Position numbers and translations under genes: made by a program | Shown here: positions 15,141-22,230 of the stretch, piece after piece | Layout of the letters: each line of letters opens with the position of its first letter | Position numbering within the stretch: the stretch's first letter is position 1 | Assembly: GCA_026014565.1 (NCBI GenBank) | Contig: JAOZIB010000013.1 | Coordinates: forward strand, 1-37,120 | Source: Candidatus Bathyarchaeum sp. | GTDB taxonomy: Archaea > Thermoproteota > Bathyarchaeia > Bathyarchaeales > Bathyarchaeaceae | Length of the DNA: 37,120 nt | Reading direction: 5' to 3' | Notes under the pieces: model-generated | The model's database searches: none | Told to the model about the DNA's origin: nothing | What the model saw: only the letters and a program-made list of their open reading frames with translations

Positions 15141-16931
15141 TTATTTCCTTTTTCTTAGCACCAAATATGCTACTACGCTTAATACGCAAGCGGCTACGAT
15201 TGCAATAATTATGGCTAATTCAGTGCCGATAAGTGGAGCTGTTGCAGTAGCTTCTGTTTGTTCAGGTTCAATTGATTGTGCAGGTGTTGTTGCAGGACCA
15301 ACTTGAACTAAAGTAGTAATGGTAGTTGATGGCTCATAAGAAGTACTTCCTGCGTAGCAAGCTTGAATAGCATAAATTCCTTCAGCGGATGGATTCCACA
15401 GGGTATAGAATAATCCATTAGCATCTGTGGTAACTGTAGCGATTTTAGTGGTGTCTGCAAACAAGTCTACTTGAGCATTAGAAATAGGAACATCTGGAGT
15501 AGCAGGAGATAGATCACTAAGAGTACCGTAGACAACAGTGTCTTTTCCAAGTTCCAAAGAAGAATCCGTGACAGATAACGAAACTGCAGTTGGACCCATT
15601 CCAAAACAATATACATATCCTGTAGCTCCATTATGGATGTACCATTTACCATCTGAGATTACAGTTGCACCAACGCAAGCCCCATAACCCTTTTTATAAG
15701 GACCAGCATCCATTTCGACCTCCCATTTTAGCGTTCCTGTTTCCTCATCCAAACATTGACCCCATCCATGTAATTCAGGGTTGCCATTGTCGTCGGGTAA
15801 GACAAATGAAGCAGTGATATAGACATTACCATCAGCAATTACAGGGTAATAGTAAGCAGCTGAATTCTCTTTTGGTGCAAATGTCCACAAAGCATCTCCT
15901 GTCTGTAAGTCAAAGCAATAAAACAGTTTAGGAGAGCCATCTAAGGTAGTATCATAAGCGAAGACCTTTCCATCATGTATCGCTACTGAAGATGGAAGTG
16001 ATCCTGGTAATGCATCCCACACAAATTCTCCTGTCGCAGCATCAAGGCATACTAAACGGTCACCTGCAGGAACAACAGCGTATCCATCAGATAGACTAAT
16101 TTGTTCCACCATCATAAAAGCACATTCAGGTACATTGTAATTCCATATTATTTCTCCAGTGGTTGCATTAAAACAGTATACCACGCCATTAAAGGCTCCA
16201 CAATAGAGCATGTCACCAGATAGCGTAGGGCTGTGAAAACCTCCCCATCCATAGGATGATGCATCGGGCAAAGTGAATGTCCATAGTGTCTTAACATTAT
16301 CGAAGGGTTCTACCATATCAGCCCAACAACAATGATCATACTGGTCTTGCAGGCAAAACAGAGTGTCTCCAACGCCTACGTAAATCATGTCATTACCACA
16401 AACAAGTGGATAATTTACACGATACACAGGATTTTCTGCAGTGGCTAAAACAAGGTCTCGAGGAAAGTAGTACTTCCAATTTAGTGCTCCAGTTACAGCG
16501 TCCAAGCGAACAATGCTGTAATTTTCCGCATCAGTGTAGACATGACCGTCATTATAGATCACCGCTTCGGGACTTTTAGCTCGACCTACTTCAGTTTGCC
16601 ATACAGTTTCTCCCGTCTCTGCATCAAAAGCAAAAACCATTCCATCGAACACACTTTTTGTGAAAACCATGCCTTCAGCAACTGAAAAGACAAAAGGCGC
16701 ATTAGAAGTACCAGTTGTCGATTTCCATAACAAATGAGATGATTGTGGACCTGGGCTTGGTGTGTATCCAGTAGCTTCCAGATCATATGCAACATTCGCC
16801 CATGGATACTGCGTTTCACCAAATCCAACAGTCGTTTGACCTTGAATTGGCGAAATCATAGTAACCGTGAGCATTGACATCATCATTAGAGTTAAAAAAA
16901 CTCCATGGGAGTATAATTTTTTTTTATTCAT
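15141..16931 (-). CDS. Membrane-anchored PQQ-type beta-propeller protein
   Basis: A 596-aa exported protein with a signal peptide (FLTLMMMSMLTVTMISP), then six or more PQQ-like blades with the D-x-x-TG-x-x-x-W pattern (FDAETGETVW, LDAVTGALNW, FNATTGEIIW, LDAATGEFVW, FDLQTGDALW, LDEETGTLKW). An Ig-like domain (about 455-545) and a C-terminal helix with the basic end RKRK follow. Residues 193-202 hold three Cys and one His (CLQDQYDHCC), an unusual cluster for a propeller. It shares its layout with 1159-3663. The ATG at 16931 has GGTGA six bases upstream. As first gene of the operon with the ABC permease and ATPase, it probably acts as their extracellular partner. Confidence 0.85.
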   Translation of the reverse strand: MNKKKLYSHGVFLTLMMMSMLTVTMISPIQGQTTVGFGETQYPWANVAYDLEATGYTPSPGPQSSHLLWKSTTGTSNAPFVFSVAEGMVFTKSVFDGMVFAFDAETGETVWQTEVGRAKSPEAVIYNDGHVYTDAENYSIVRLDAVTGALNWKYYFPRDLVLATAENPVYRVNYPLVCGNDMIYVGVGDTLFCLQDQYDHCCWADMVEPFDNVKTLWTFTLPDASSYGWGGFHSPTLSGDMLYCGAFNGVVYCFNATTGEIIWNYNVPECAFMMVEQISLSDGYAVVPAGDRLVCLDAATGEFVWDALPGSLPSSVAIHDGKVFAYDTTLDGSPKLFYCFDLQTGDALWTFAPKENSAAYYYPVIADGNVYITASFVLPDDNGNPELHGWGQCLDEETGTLKWEVEMDAGPYKKGYGACVGATVISDGKWYIHNGATGYVYCFGMGPTAVSLSVTDSSLELGKDTVVYGTLSDLSPATPDVPISNAQVDLFADTTKIATVTTDANGLFYTLWNPSAEGIYAIQACYAGSTSYEPSTTITTLVQVGPATTPAQSIEPEQTEATATAPLIGTELAIIIAIVAACVLSVVAYLVLRKRK

Positions 16932-17078
16932 TAAGTATCACCATTCATTTTTGATTTTTAAATTTGATTCAAAGCATTTAATACCTTGTATCAAAAATAA
17001 CTTCATTCTGAACCTAAAGGATGGTTTGAACATATTGTTTTATAAAAAAAGTGCAGATTTAACCACTCTTTTGCACGA
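16932..17078 (-). promoter_or_regulatory. Shared regulatory region, copy 2
   Basis: Counterpart of 12968-13117. The inverted repeat GTGCA (17051-17055) and TGCAC (17072-17076), again 16 bases apart, begins 120 bases upstream of the ATG at 16931, almost exactly the distance in copy 1. TTTGATTCAAA is a perfect inverted repeat around a single central base. The AT-rich TATTAAATG and AAATTTAAAA on the minus strand are the likely core promoter. Confidence 0.65.
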
Positions 17079-17237
17079 AAAGACTGCATTTAAAGGCATA
17101 CGGATCTTAACAAAGATTTTCAGATAGAATTATTTTAAGCGATAAAAATAAAAATTCTAAAAAAAAATAATTAATCTCGTATGTTTACTCAAACTTAAAA
17201 AAGAGAAAACTTTTTGGTGTTATCATAAAGTTTTAGC
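16932..17237. other. Intergenic region between PQQ operon and regulator gene
   Basis: The left part is the regulatory region described at 16932-17078. The right part (17079-17237) is A-rich and holds the 3' flank of the regulator gene; nothing else is recognisable in it. Confidence 0.5.
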
Positions 17238-17750
17238 CTAATTAGTTTGGTTTGAATCATCTGTAAAATCAGGATCTAGCCGCGTCAAAGAAAAAGGCAA
17301 ATACGTGTTTTCTTTTTTAACTAAATCTACCACAAAAAATTGAATGTCATCATAGAACTCTTGTGAATCCACTCTCAAACCGCTAATAAAATTGGAAAAA
17401 TCTGAGTAGTTTTTATGCGCAGACATAATTATGTTTGTAGCTAAACCTTCGCCGTCAGCAGCGAATAATATAGAATTGTGATTTTTAAACCACTCCATTT
17501 GTTTTTCACGCCAGTCTTTTTCTAAGGTACTCAACGTTAAAAATGTAAAAGCCAAGAGGGTGTAACCAATTTTTGTAAATTCAGGCAAAATAGTGTATTC
17601 ATTAATGTAGCCTTCGATTTCAAGTGCCCTCCTTGTTCGAGTCACAGTGGACCTTGTGGTACCAGTGATTTTGGACAATTCTTTATCACTTCTTCGAGCA
17701 CCTTTAATCAAAGCAAACAGAAGTTGCAATTTCTGCTGATTTTTTCGCAC
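17238..17750 (-). CDS. Winged helix-turn-helix transcriptional regulator
   Basis: A 170-aa protein. Residues 5-60 form a winged helix-turn-helix of the Lrp/AsnC or MarR type (QQKLQLLFALIKGARRSD, then ELSKITGTTRSTVTRTRRALE with the recognition helix). A C-terminal domain of about 100 residues follows, with a hydrophobic strand pattern like a RAM/ACT sensor, but no clear effector motif. The GTG at 17750 is preferred over the in-frame ATG at 17768 because GGGAG lies seven bases before it and after the ATG. It is adjacent to the PQQ/ABC operon and near the two GTGCA-N16-TGCAC sites, so it is a candidate regulator of both. The target is inferred only. Confidence 0.7.
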   Translation of the reverse strand: MRKNQQKLQLLFALIKGARRSDKELSKITGTTRSTVTRTRRALEIEGYINEYTILPEFTKIGYTLLAFTFLTLSTLEKDWREKQMEWFKNHNSILFAADGEGLATNIIMSAHKNYSDFSNFISGLRVDSQEFYDDIQFFVVDLVKKENTYLPFSLTRLDPDFTDDSNQTN

Positions 17751-17768
17751 AAGAAATCTCCCTTCCAT

Positions 17769-18083
17769 TAACTATAGGATGGGTATTTTAATTTTTTTAC
17801 AATCCTTATCTATTAAAGTCTGTATTTTAAATTATGTACACTTCTTTGGGTTTGAGTTGGAAGTTAAACATATCCAGAAATTCAAAAGGGGAAGTTTGCA
17901 AGAGTTATTGGAGATATCGCAATTTTGGACCGTTTTAACTGGATTATAGCGTTAACATCAAAAAAAAGGGGAAGGGCACAAAAAACCAGGTGTAGTTGAG
18001 ATGACTCCAGTGTTTAAATAACCATTGTTATTTAAACAAGATTTAAGAACCACACCCAACGATGAACATTCTGGAGCGATACT
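17769..18083. other. Intergenic region upstream of purA
   Basis: It serves as the divergent promoter region for the regulator and purA. The main visible structure is the perfect 11-bp inverted repeat at 18012-18037. A 34-codon ORF beginning at 17834 has no ribosome binding site and is not proposed as a gene. No tRNA or known riboswitch is seen. Confidence 0.5.
18012..18037 (+). promoter_or_regulatory. Palindrome over the probable purA TATA box
   Basis: GTTTAAATAAC (18012-18022), the four bases CATT and GTTATTTAAAC (18027-18037) form a perfect 11-bp inverted repeat. The TTTAAATA inside each arm is TATA-like, so a bound repressor would cover the promoter. It lies about 47-72 bases before the purA ATG. 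GGTGT (from about 17989) and ACACC (18052-18056) could close a longer stem around it. Confidence 0.5.
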
Positions 18084-19097
18084 ATGCCCTGTACAGTATT
18101 AGTTTGTGGATTTTTCGGTGACACCGGAAAAGGAAAAATGATTTCATATTTAGCCGTAAAAGACAAAACCGCAGTAACAGCCCGAGCCGGAGTAGGCCCC
18201 AACGCTGGACATACCGTAGTCCATCAAGGAAAAACTTACAAGCTCAGAATGTTACCCAGCGCATTTACAGCTCCTGATTGCCGTCTTCTTATTGGTCCGG
18301 GAGTTTTAGTTAACCCCGATATTTTCAGAAAAGAAATCATAGACCTAAATGCAACCGGCAGAGTCGGAATCGACCCCCAATGTGCAATCATTGAACCTAA
18401 ACACATGGAAGCTGACAAAAAGGGCTTTTTGGCACAAAAAGTCAAATCAACAGGTTCTGGTTCAGGTCCATGCAACTCTGACCGCGTAATGCGTATTGCT
18501 AAATTGGCTAAAGACTTCCCTGACCTGGAAGAATACTTGGTTGATGTTCCTTTAGAAGTAAACACAGCTATTGACGAAGGCAAAAACGTGTTGATTGAAG
18601 GCACACAAGGAACATATTTGTCATTGTTCCATGGAACGTATCCATACTGCACTTCAAAAGATGTTTGTGCCGCAGCAGCATGTTCTGATGTTGGTGTTGG
18701 TCCAACTGCTGTAGACGATGTTGTTGTAGTTTTCAAAGCATACAACACCCGTGTAGGTGCAGGACCACTTAATGGAGAGCTATCCTGGGAAGAAGCCGAA
18801 CGCAGAGGCTGGGCAGAAATTGCGACAAACACGGGGAGAAAACGACGTGCAGCTCCCTTTGATTTTGATTTAGCAAAACGTGCAGTTATGCTCAATGGAG
18901 CCACACAAGTTACAATTACAAAAATTGATATTTTGTTCCCAGAATGTGCAGGTGTTACACAATATGACGAAGTATCAAAAGAAGCAAAGGCTTTCATTGA
19001 AAAGATTGAGAAACACCTTAAAGTTCCAGTTACTATGCTTGGAACTGGTCCTGGAACAATGGAAGTTGTCGATCGAAGAGAAGAACTAAAATGCTAG
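18084..19097 (+). CDS. purA: Adenylosuccinate synthetase
   Basis: A 337-aa enzyme joining IMP and aspartate with GTP hydrolysis, the first step from IMP to AMP. GFFGDTGKGK (9-18) is the phosphate loop, with the archaeal DT instead of DE; NAGHTVVHQGK carries the catalytic His region; IEGTQGTYLSLFHGTYPYCTSKD is the IMP-binding stretch; TNTGRKRRAAPFD matches the aspartate/GTP region. The length is that of the short archaeal form (about 340), lacking segments of bacterial PurA (about 430). The ATG at 18084 gives the normal N-terminus. It is followed after 34 bases by the small eL22-like gene. Confidence 0.95.
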   Translation: MPCTVLVCGFFGDTGKGKMISYLAVKDKTAVTARAGVGPNAGHTVVHQGKTYKLRMLPSAFTAPDCRLLIGPGVLVNPDIFRKEIIDLNATGRVGIDPQCAIIEPKHMEADKKGFLAQKVKSTGSGSGPCNSDRVMRIAKLAKDFPDLEEYLVDVPLEVNTAIDEGKNVLIEGTQGTYLSLFHGTYPYCTSKDVCAAAACSDVGVGPTAVDDVVVVFKAYNTRVGAGPLNGELSWEEAERRGWAEIATNTGRKRRAAPFDFDLAKRAVMLNGATQVTITKIDILFPECAGVTQYDEVSKEAKAFIEKIEKHLKVPVTMLGTGPGTMEVVDRREELKC

Positions 19098-19131
19098 TTC
19101 TGTTTCTTTGCTGTTGTGAGGTAATTTAACA

Positions 19132-19413
19132 ATGTCAAACATAATAATTGATGTCTCGGAAGTTGCAAATTATGACGATGATTGCCTAAAAGAGCTAACA
19201 GCTTTTCTGGAAAAGAAACTGGATGCAACTGTTTCTTCTACTAAAAAAGAAGTAACCATCTCTTTTGCCGAAGGAAACGAAGCTTCAAGGTCATGTATGC
19301 GGTTGCTTCTTAAGAAGTTCTTGCACAGAGCCGCCTTAGGGGAAGACTTTAGGGTCATCGCAGGTGATGAAAACGGCTGGGTGCTCAAAGAAAAGAAGGA
19401 ATACGTTGAGTAA
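19132..19413 (+). CDS. Small protein resembling ribosomal protein eL22
   Basis: A 93-aa protein. The strand-rich start (NIIIDVSEVANYDDD), the middle TVSSTKKEVTISF and the end LLKKFLHRAALGEDFRVIAG recall the eukaryotic L22e fold, where a Lys-rich helix precedes a D-x-x-R-V-hydrophobic strand. The assignment rests on this pattern alone. An acidic, Glu/Lys-rich tail ends the protein. The ATG at 19132 has GAGGT about ten bases upstream. It is probably cotranscribed with purA. If not eL22-like, it is a small conserved protein of unknown function. Confidence 0.55.
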   Translation: MSNIIIDVSEVANYDDDCLKELTAFLEKKLDATVSSTKKEVTISFAEGNEASRSCMRLLLKKFLHRAALGEDFRVIAGDENGWVLKEKKEYVE

Positions 19414-19500
19414 TCCTCCTTATTTTCTATCTTGATTTTTTCTTCATAACTCTTATCCGCAATTCTAGTTTTATTTTCTTTTCAACGAGTTTACAATAGG

Positions 19501-19680
19501 ATGTGCCTAGCTTTGAGAAGGAACCAACGAAAAGCATCTAATCAACGGTGCAAAGCCTGCAAAGAAGCAGTAATTTCATTCAACAGAATCTACTGTGATC
19601 GCCTCGGAGAATACGTAGAAGACCTAGTATACTGCCCATACTTCAAACAACGGTCCCCCGTCGAAATTCACGCTATGTAG
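19501..19680 (+). CDS. 59-aa Cys-rich (putative zinc-binding) protein
   Basis: The ATG at 19501 opens 59 codons to a TAG at 19678-19680. Cysteines at residues 17 and 20 (C-x2-C, RCKACKEA) and near 32 and 45 (YCDRLG, VYCPYF) make a four-Cys set like a small zinc ribbon. The N-terminus is basic (RRNQRKASNQR). Codon use is as in the neighbouring genes, with no low-complexity sequence, so this looks like a true gene although it is short. An AGG just before the ATG is a weak ribosome binding site. No named family is recognised. It lies between eL22-like and the H4MPT operon, on the same strand. Confidence 0.6.
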   Translation: MCLALRRNQRKASNQRCKACKEAVISFNRIYCDRLGEYVEDLVYCPYFKQRSPVEIHAM

Positions 19681-19801
19681 TTTACTAACAAGGCATTACT
19701 AAATTATTTTCCAAAAAATTCGAACTGTTTTTTACTGTTTATTTATTGATGGTTTTTTGTTTCCTCAACACTTAATTGAGTGAAAAAAATTACACTCGAT
19801 G

Positions 19802-19840
19802 GTATATGCTCTGTTGTGAAGTACGCGATTGCTTGAGGTG
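19802..19840 (+). promoter_or_regulatory. Promoter and RBS of the H4MPT operon
   Basis: GTATATG (19802-19808) is TATA-like and predicts initiation near 19830. GAGGTG (19835-19840) stands seven bases before the ATG at 19848. Together these fix the start of the first gene and argue against the GTG at 19776. Confidence 0.55.
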
Positions 19841-19847
19841 CGGCAAA

Positions 19848-20501
19848 ATGACAAAACTCCAAGATTTAGGTTTTCATGAAGGAACAATTTCAGAAACAAT
19901 AGTTTCTACTTGTGACTTAAACGGGAACCCAAACGCCGCCCCAATGGGAATCGAAATCAAAAACAGCAATCAACTGGTTATTCGACCTTTTGTTACGTCC
20001 TTAACCTACAAAAACCTTCAAGAAACACATTCAGCAGTAGTAAACATAACCTTTGAACCTAACCTGTTTTATGTTACAGCCTTCAAAGAAGCAAACCATG
20101 ACGGAAAACTGTCTACGAACCTTTTTGAAAACGCAAAAACCGTTTCTGCTCCTCGACTCAAATCTGCAAAAGCCTTTGTTGAAGTTTTTGTCAAAGAAAC
20201 ACGTTCTATCGGAGTGGACCGTGCAGAGTTTCTTTGTGATTTTAAACATATTGAAACAGCAAAGATTTTGCCAAAAGTGTATTGTCGCGCCCAGTTCGCA
20301 ACAATTGAAGCCATAATCCACGCAACCCGTATTGAATTGTTCTTGAAGGGAAATGAGCAACAGCAAAAACGCGGACTTAAGCTGGTGGAGTTAGTTAACG
20401 GTTGTCAGGATGTAGTAAACAAGACAGCACCAAACTCAGTTTACTCAAAAATCATGAACGACCTAAACAAACGAATCGAATCATGGAGAAACACACAATG
20501 A
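19848..20501 (+). CDS. DUF447-family flavin-reductase-like protein
   Basis: A 217-aa protein with the FMN-binding split-barrel look of the DUF447 family. HEGTISETIVSTCDLNGNPN and APMGIE open the barrel, RPFVTSLTYKNLQETHSAVVN forms the core, and a second domain (about 140-215) is helical. DUF447 proteins are found with methanopterin biosynthesis genes in archaea; the exact reaction is not known. The ATG at 19848 is set by GAGGTG. It overlaps the next gene by the ATGA at 20498-20501, so the two are translationally coupled. Confidence 0.75.
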   Translation: MTKLQDLGFHEGTISETIVSTCDLNGNPNAAPMGIEIKNSNQLVIRPFVTSLTYKNLQETHSAVVNITFEPNLFYVTAFKEANHDGKLSTNLFENAKTVSAPRLKSAKAFVEVFVKETRSIGVDRAEFLCDFKHIETAKILPKVYCRAQFATIEAIIHATRIELFLKGNEQQQKRGLKLVELVNGCQDVVNKTAPNSVYSKIMNDLNKRIESWRNTQ

Positions 20502-21463
20502 AAGTTTATGTTAAAACTCCTGCAAGGCTTCATTTTGGATTAATCGACTTGAACGGAGAAATGGGACGAATATTTGGAGGCTTAGGAGTAGCAGTTGACA
20601 CTCCTAACGTTATTCTGGAAGCAGAAGAATCTGAAACTTTTTGTGTTACGGGCAAAAACTCTGAACGTACAGAATTTTTTGCTAAACAATTTCTTGAAAC
20701 ATACAACTTAGATTCTAAAGTAAGAATACATGTAAAACAAACAATTACTGAACACATAGGATTAGGCTCAGGAACCCAACTAGCCTTAGCAGTTGCTAGT
20801 GCCCTTGCAAAATTATTTAATGTGAACGCTTCATTACAAGAACTTTCCCTGTCCATGGGCAGAATGAAACGAACAGGAGTAGGCACCGCAGTTTTTGGAC
20901 AAGGGGGCTTTGTTGTAGACGGCGGAAAACAAACAAAAAACGGAACAATTGTTCCTGAAAGTTTACCACCGTTAATTTTCAGTCAATCTTTTCCTGAAAA
21001 CTGGAAATTTGTAGTTGCAGTACCTGACGTGAAAAAAGGGTTGGCAAAAACAGAAGAAAAAACTGCCTTTGCACAAGCTCCGCCCATGCCTGTCGAGGCA
21101 GTTGGAGAAGTTTGTAGACTAGTTATGATGAAGCTTCTTCCTTCACTGGTGGACCGTGATATCAAAAGTTTTGGCGAAGCTTTAACTCGTATTCAGGTTG
21201 TTGTTGGCGACTGTTTTGCTGATGTTCAGGGTGGAACTTTTTCCAGTGTAGAAGCAACCCAAACAATAAATTTCATGAAAACTTGTGGTGCATACGGGGT
21301 TGGGCAAAGTTCCTGGGGGCCTGCAGTTTATGGTCTGGTTAACGGAGAGTCCCAAACAAAAAAGTTACAACGCAAACTTGTTGATTTTTTTAACAATAAT
21401 GGCGATGGACAAGTTTTCATCACAAGCGCGAACAACACGGGAGCTACTATAAAACTGATTTAA
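20498..21463 (+). CDS. mptG: Beta-ribofuranosylaminobenzene 5'-phosphate synthase
   Basis: A 321-aa GHMP-kinase-fold enzyme that joins 4-hydroxy- or 4-aminobenzoate and PRPP, with loss of CO2, in the first committed step of methanopterin synthesis. TPARLHFGLIDLNGE is the family N-terminus, and EHIGLGSGTQLALAVASAL is the GHMP phosphate-binding loop. Length is normal. The start is the ATG in the ATGA overlap with the DUF447 gene, with GGAGAA upstream; an in-frame ATG a little earlier (20483) has no such site. Cytoplasmic. Confidence 0.9.
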   Translation: MKVYVKTPARLHFGLIDLNGEMGRIFGGLGVAVDTPNVILEAEESETFCVTGKNSERTEFFAKQFLETYNLDSKVRIHVKQTITEHIGLGSGTQLALAVASALAKLFNVNASLQELSLSMGRMKRTGVGTAVFGQGGFVVDGGKQTKNGTIVPESLPPLIFSQSFPENWKFVVAVPDVKKGLAKTEEKTAFAQAPPMPVEAVGEVCRLVMMKLLPSLVDRDIKSFGEALTRIQVVVGDCFADVQGGTFSSVEATQTINFMKTCGAYGVGQSSWGPAVYGLVNGESQTKKLQRKLVDFFNNNGDGQVFITSANNTGATIKLI

Positions 21464-21486
21464 TCGTGTAAATGAGGTTTGTTTGT

Positions 21487-22230
21487 ATGGTTTATCATGT
21501 TGCGTGGGCGATAACTGGGGCAGGTCATTTTTTGGAAGAAACATTTAATGTAATCAATGAATTGGTGAAAAACCAAAAAATTACTGTTACAACCTTTTTG
21601 TCTTCGGCAGGAAAACAAGTAGTACAAACATATGGTCTTTGGAACAAACTCAATGAAGTTTCTTCTGGAGGTCACCTTCAAGAAATAGTAACTGAATCCA
21701 CAAAAGATCCTGCATTTTCTTCCGCTGGTCGATTTATTTTGGATATGTATGATGTGTTGATTGTTTCACCTGCAACGGGAAACACCGTTGCAAAATTTGT
21801 TTATGGAATCGCAGACAGCCTAGTTACAAACCTTATTGCCCAGGCACAAAAAGCCAACGTTCCAGTATACGTGGTTCCAACAGACCAAAAAGAAGGCTAC
21901 GTTGAAACAACATTGCCTTACCGCATAAACAAACAAAGCTGCAAAATCTGCGAACCATGTTCTGTAATTGACGTTTGTTCGTATTCTGCAGTGAAAATTT
22001 CCAATGGGGCACCTAAAATTAGCGCAGTTTTGTGTCAAGGCTGTGGCTTATGCATAGAAGCATGCCCGTATGGCGCGGTGAAATTTGGCGAAAAAAAGAA
22101 ACTGTGGATTAGAACAGTAGACGCCCAAAATGTGCAGAAACTTAAGGGGATGAACAACGTGACCATTCTTGAAAATCCAAAACAGATACTGTCTTTAATT
22201 GAAAAATTACAATCTAGGTGCAACAAATGA
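21487..22230 (+). CDS. Flavoprotein with two 4Fe-4S motifs (DmrX-like)
   Basis: A 247-aa protein. Residues 1 to about 150 form a flavoprotein domain (VAWAITGAGHFLEETFNVI, IVSPATGNTVAKFVYGIADS), related to the HFCD/archaeoflavoprotein family. The C-terminal part has CKICEPCSVIDVC and CQGCGLCIEACPYGA, two ferredoxin-type 4Fe-4S binding motifs. Fused flavin and FeS domains of this type are known from DmrX-like dihydromethanopterin reductases; here the neighbours make the last reduction to H4MPT likely. The ATG at 21487 is preferred over 21472 because GAGGTTT lies 6-8 bases before it. It overlaps the next gene by ATGA. Confidence 0.75.
   Translation: MVYHVAWAITGAGHFLEETFNVINELVKNQKITVTTFLSSAGKQVVQTYGLWNKLNEVSSGGHLQEIVTESTKDPAFSSAGRFILDMYDVLIVSPATGNTVAKFVYGIADSLVTNLIAQAQKANVPVYVVPTDQKEGYVETTLPYRINKQSCKICEPCSVIDVCSYSAVKISNGAPKISAVLCQGCGLCIEACPYGAVKFGEKKKLWIRTVDAQNVQKLKGMNNVTILENPKQILSLIEKLQSRCNK

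Noticed and set aside
17834-17938. 34-codon ORF in the purA upstream region
   Set aside because: It has no ribosome binding site, no recognisable composition, and sits in a promoter region.
17985-18060. tRNA gene upstream of purA
   Set aside because: GGTGTAGTTGAGATGAC recalls a D-arm, but there is no T-loop GTTCRANNC, no acceptor pairing and no plausible anticodon stem.
18236-18997. 253-codon ORF on the minus strand within purA
   Set aside because: It lies wholly inside purA, has a Ser/Ala/Pro-rich, low-complexity product and no ribosome binding site; purA is certain on the other strand.
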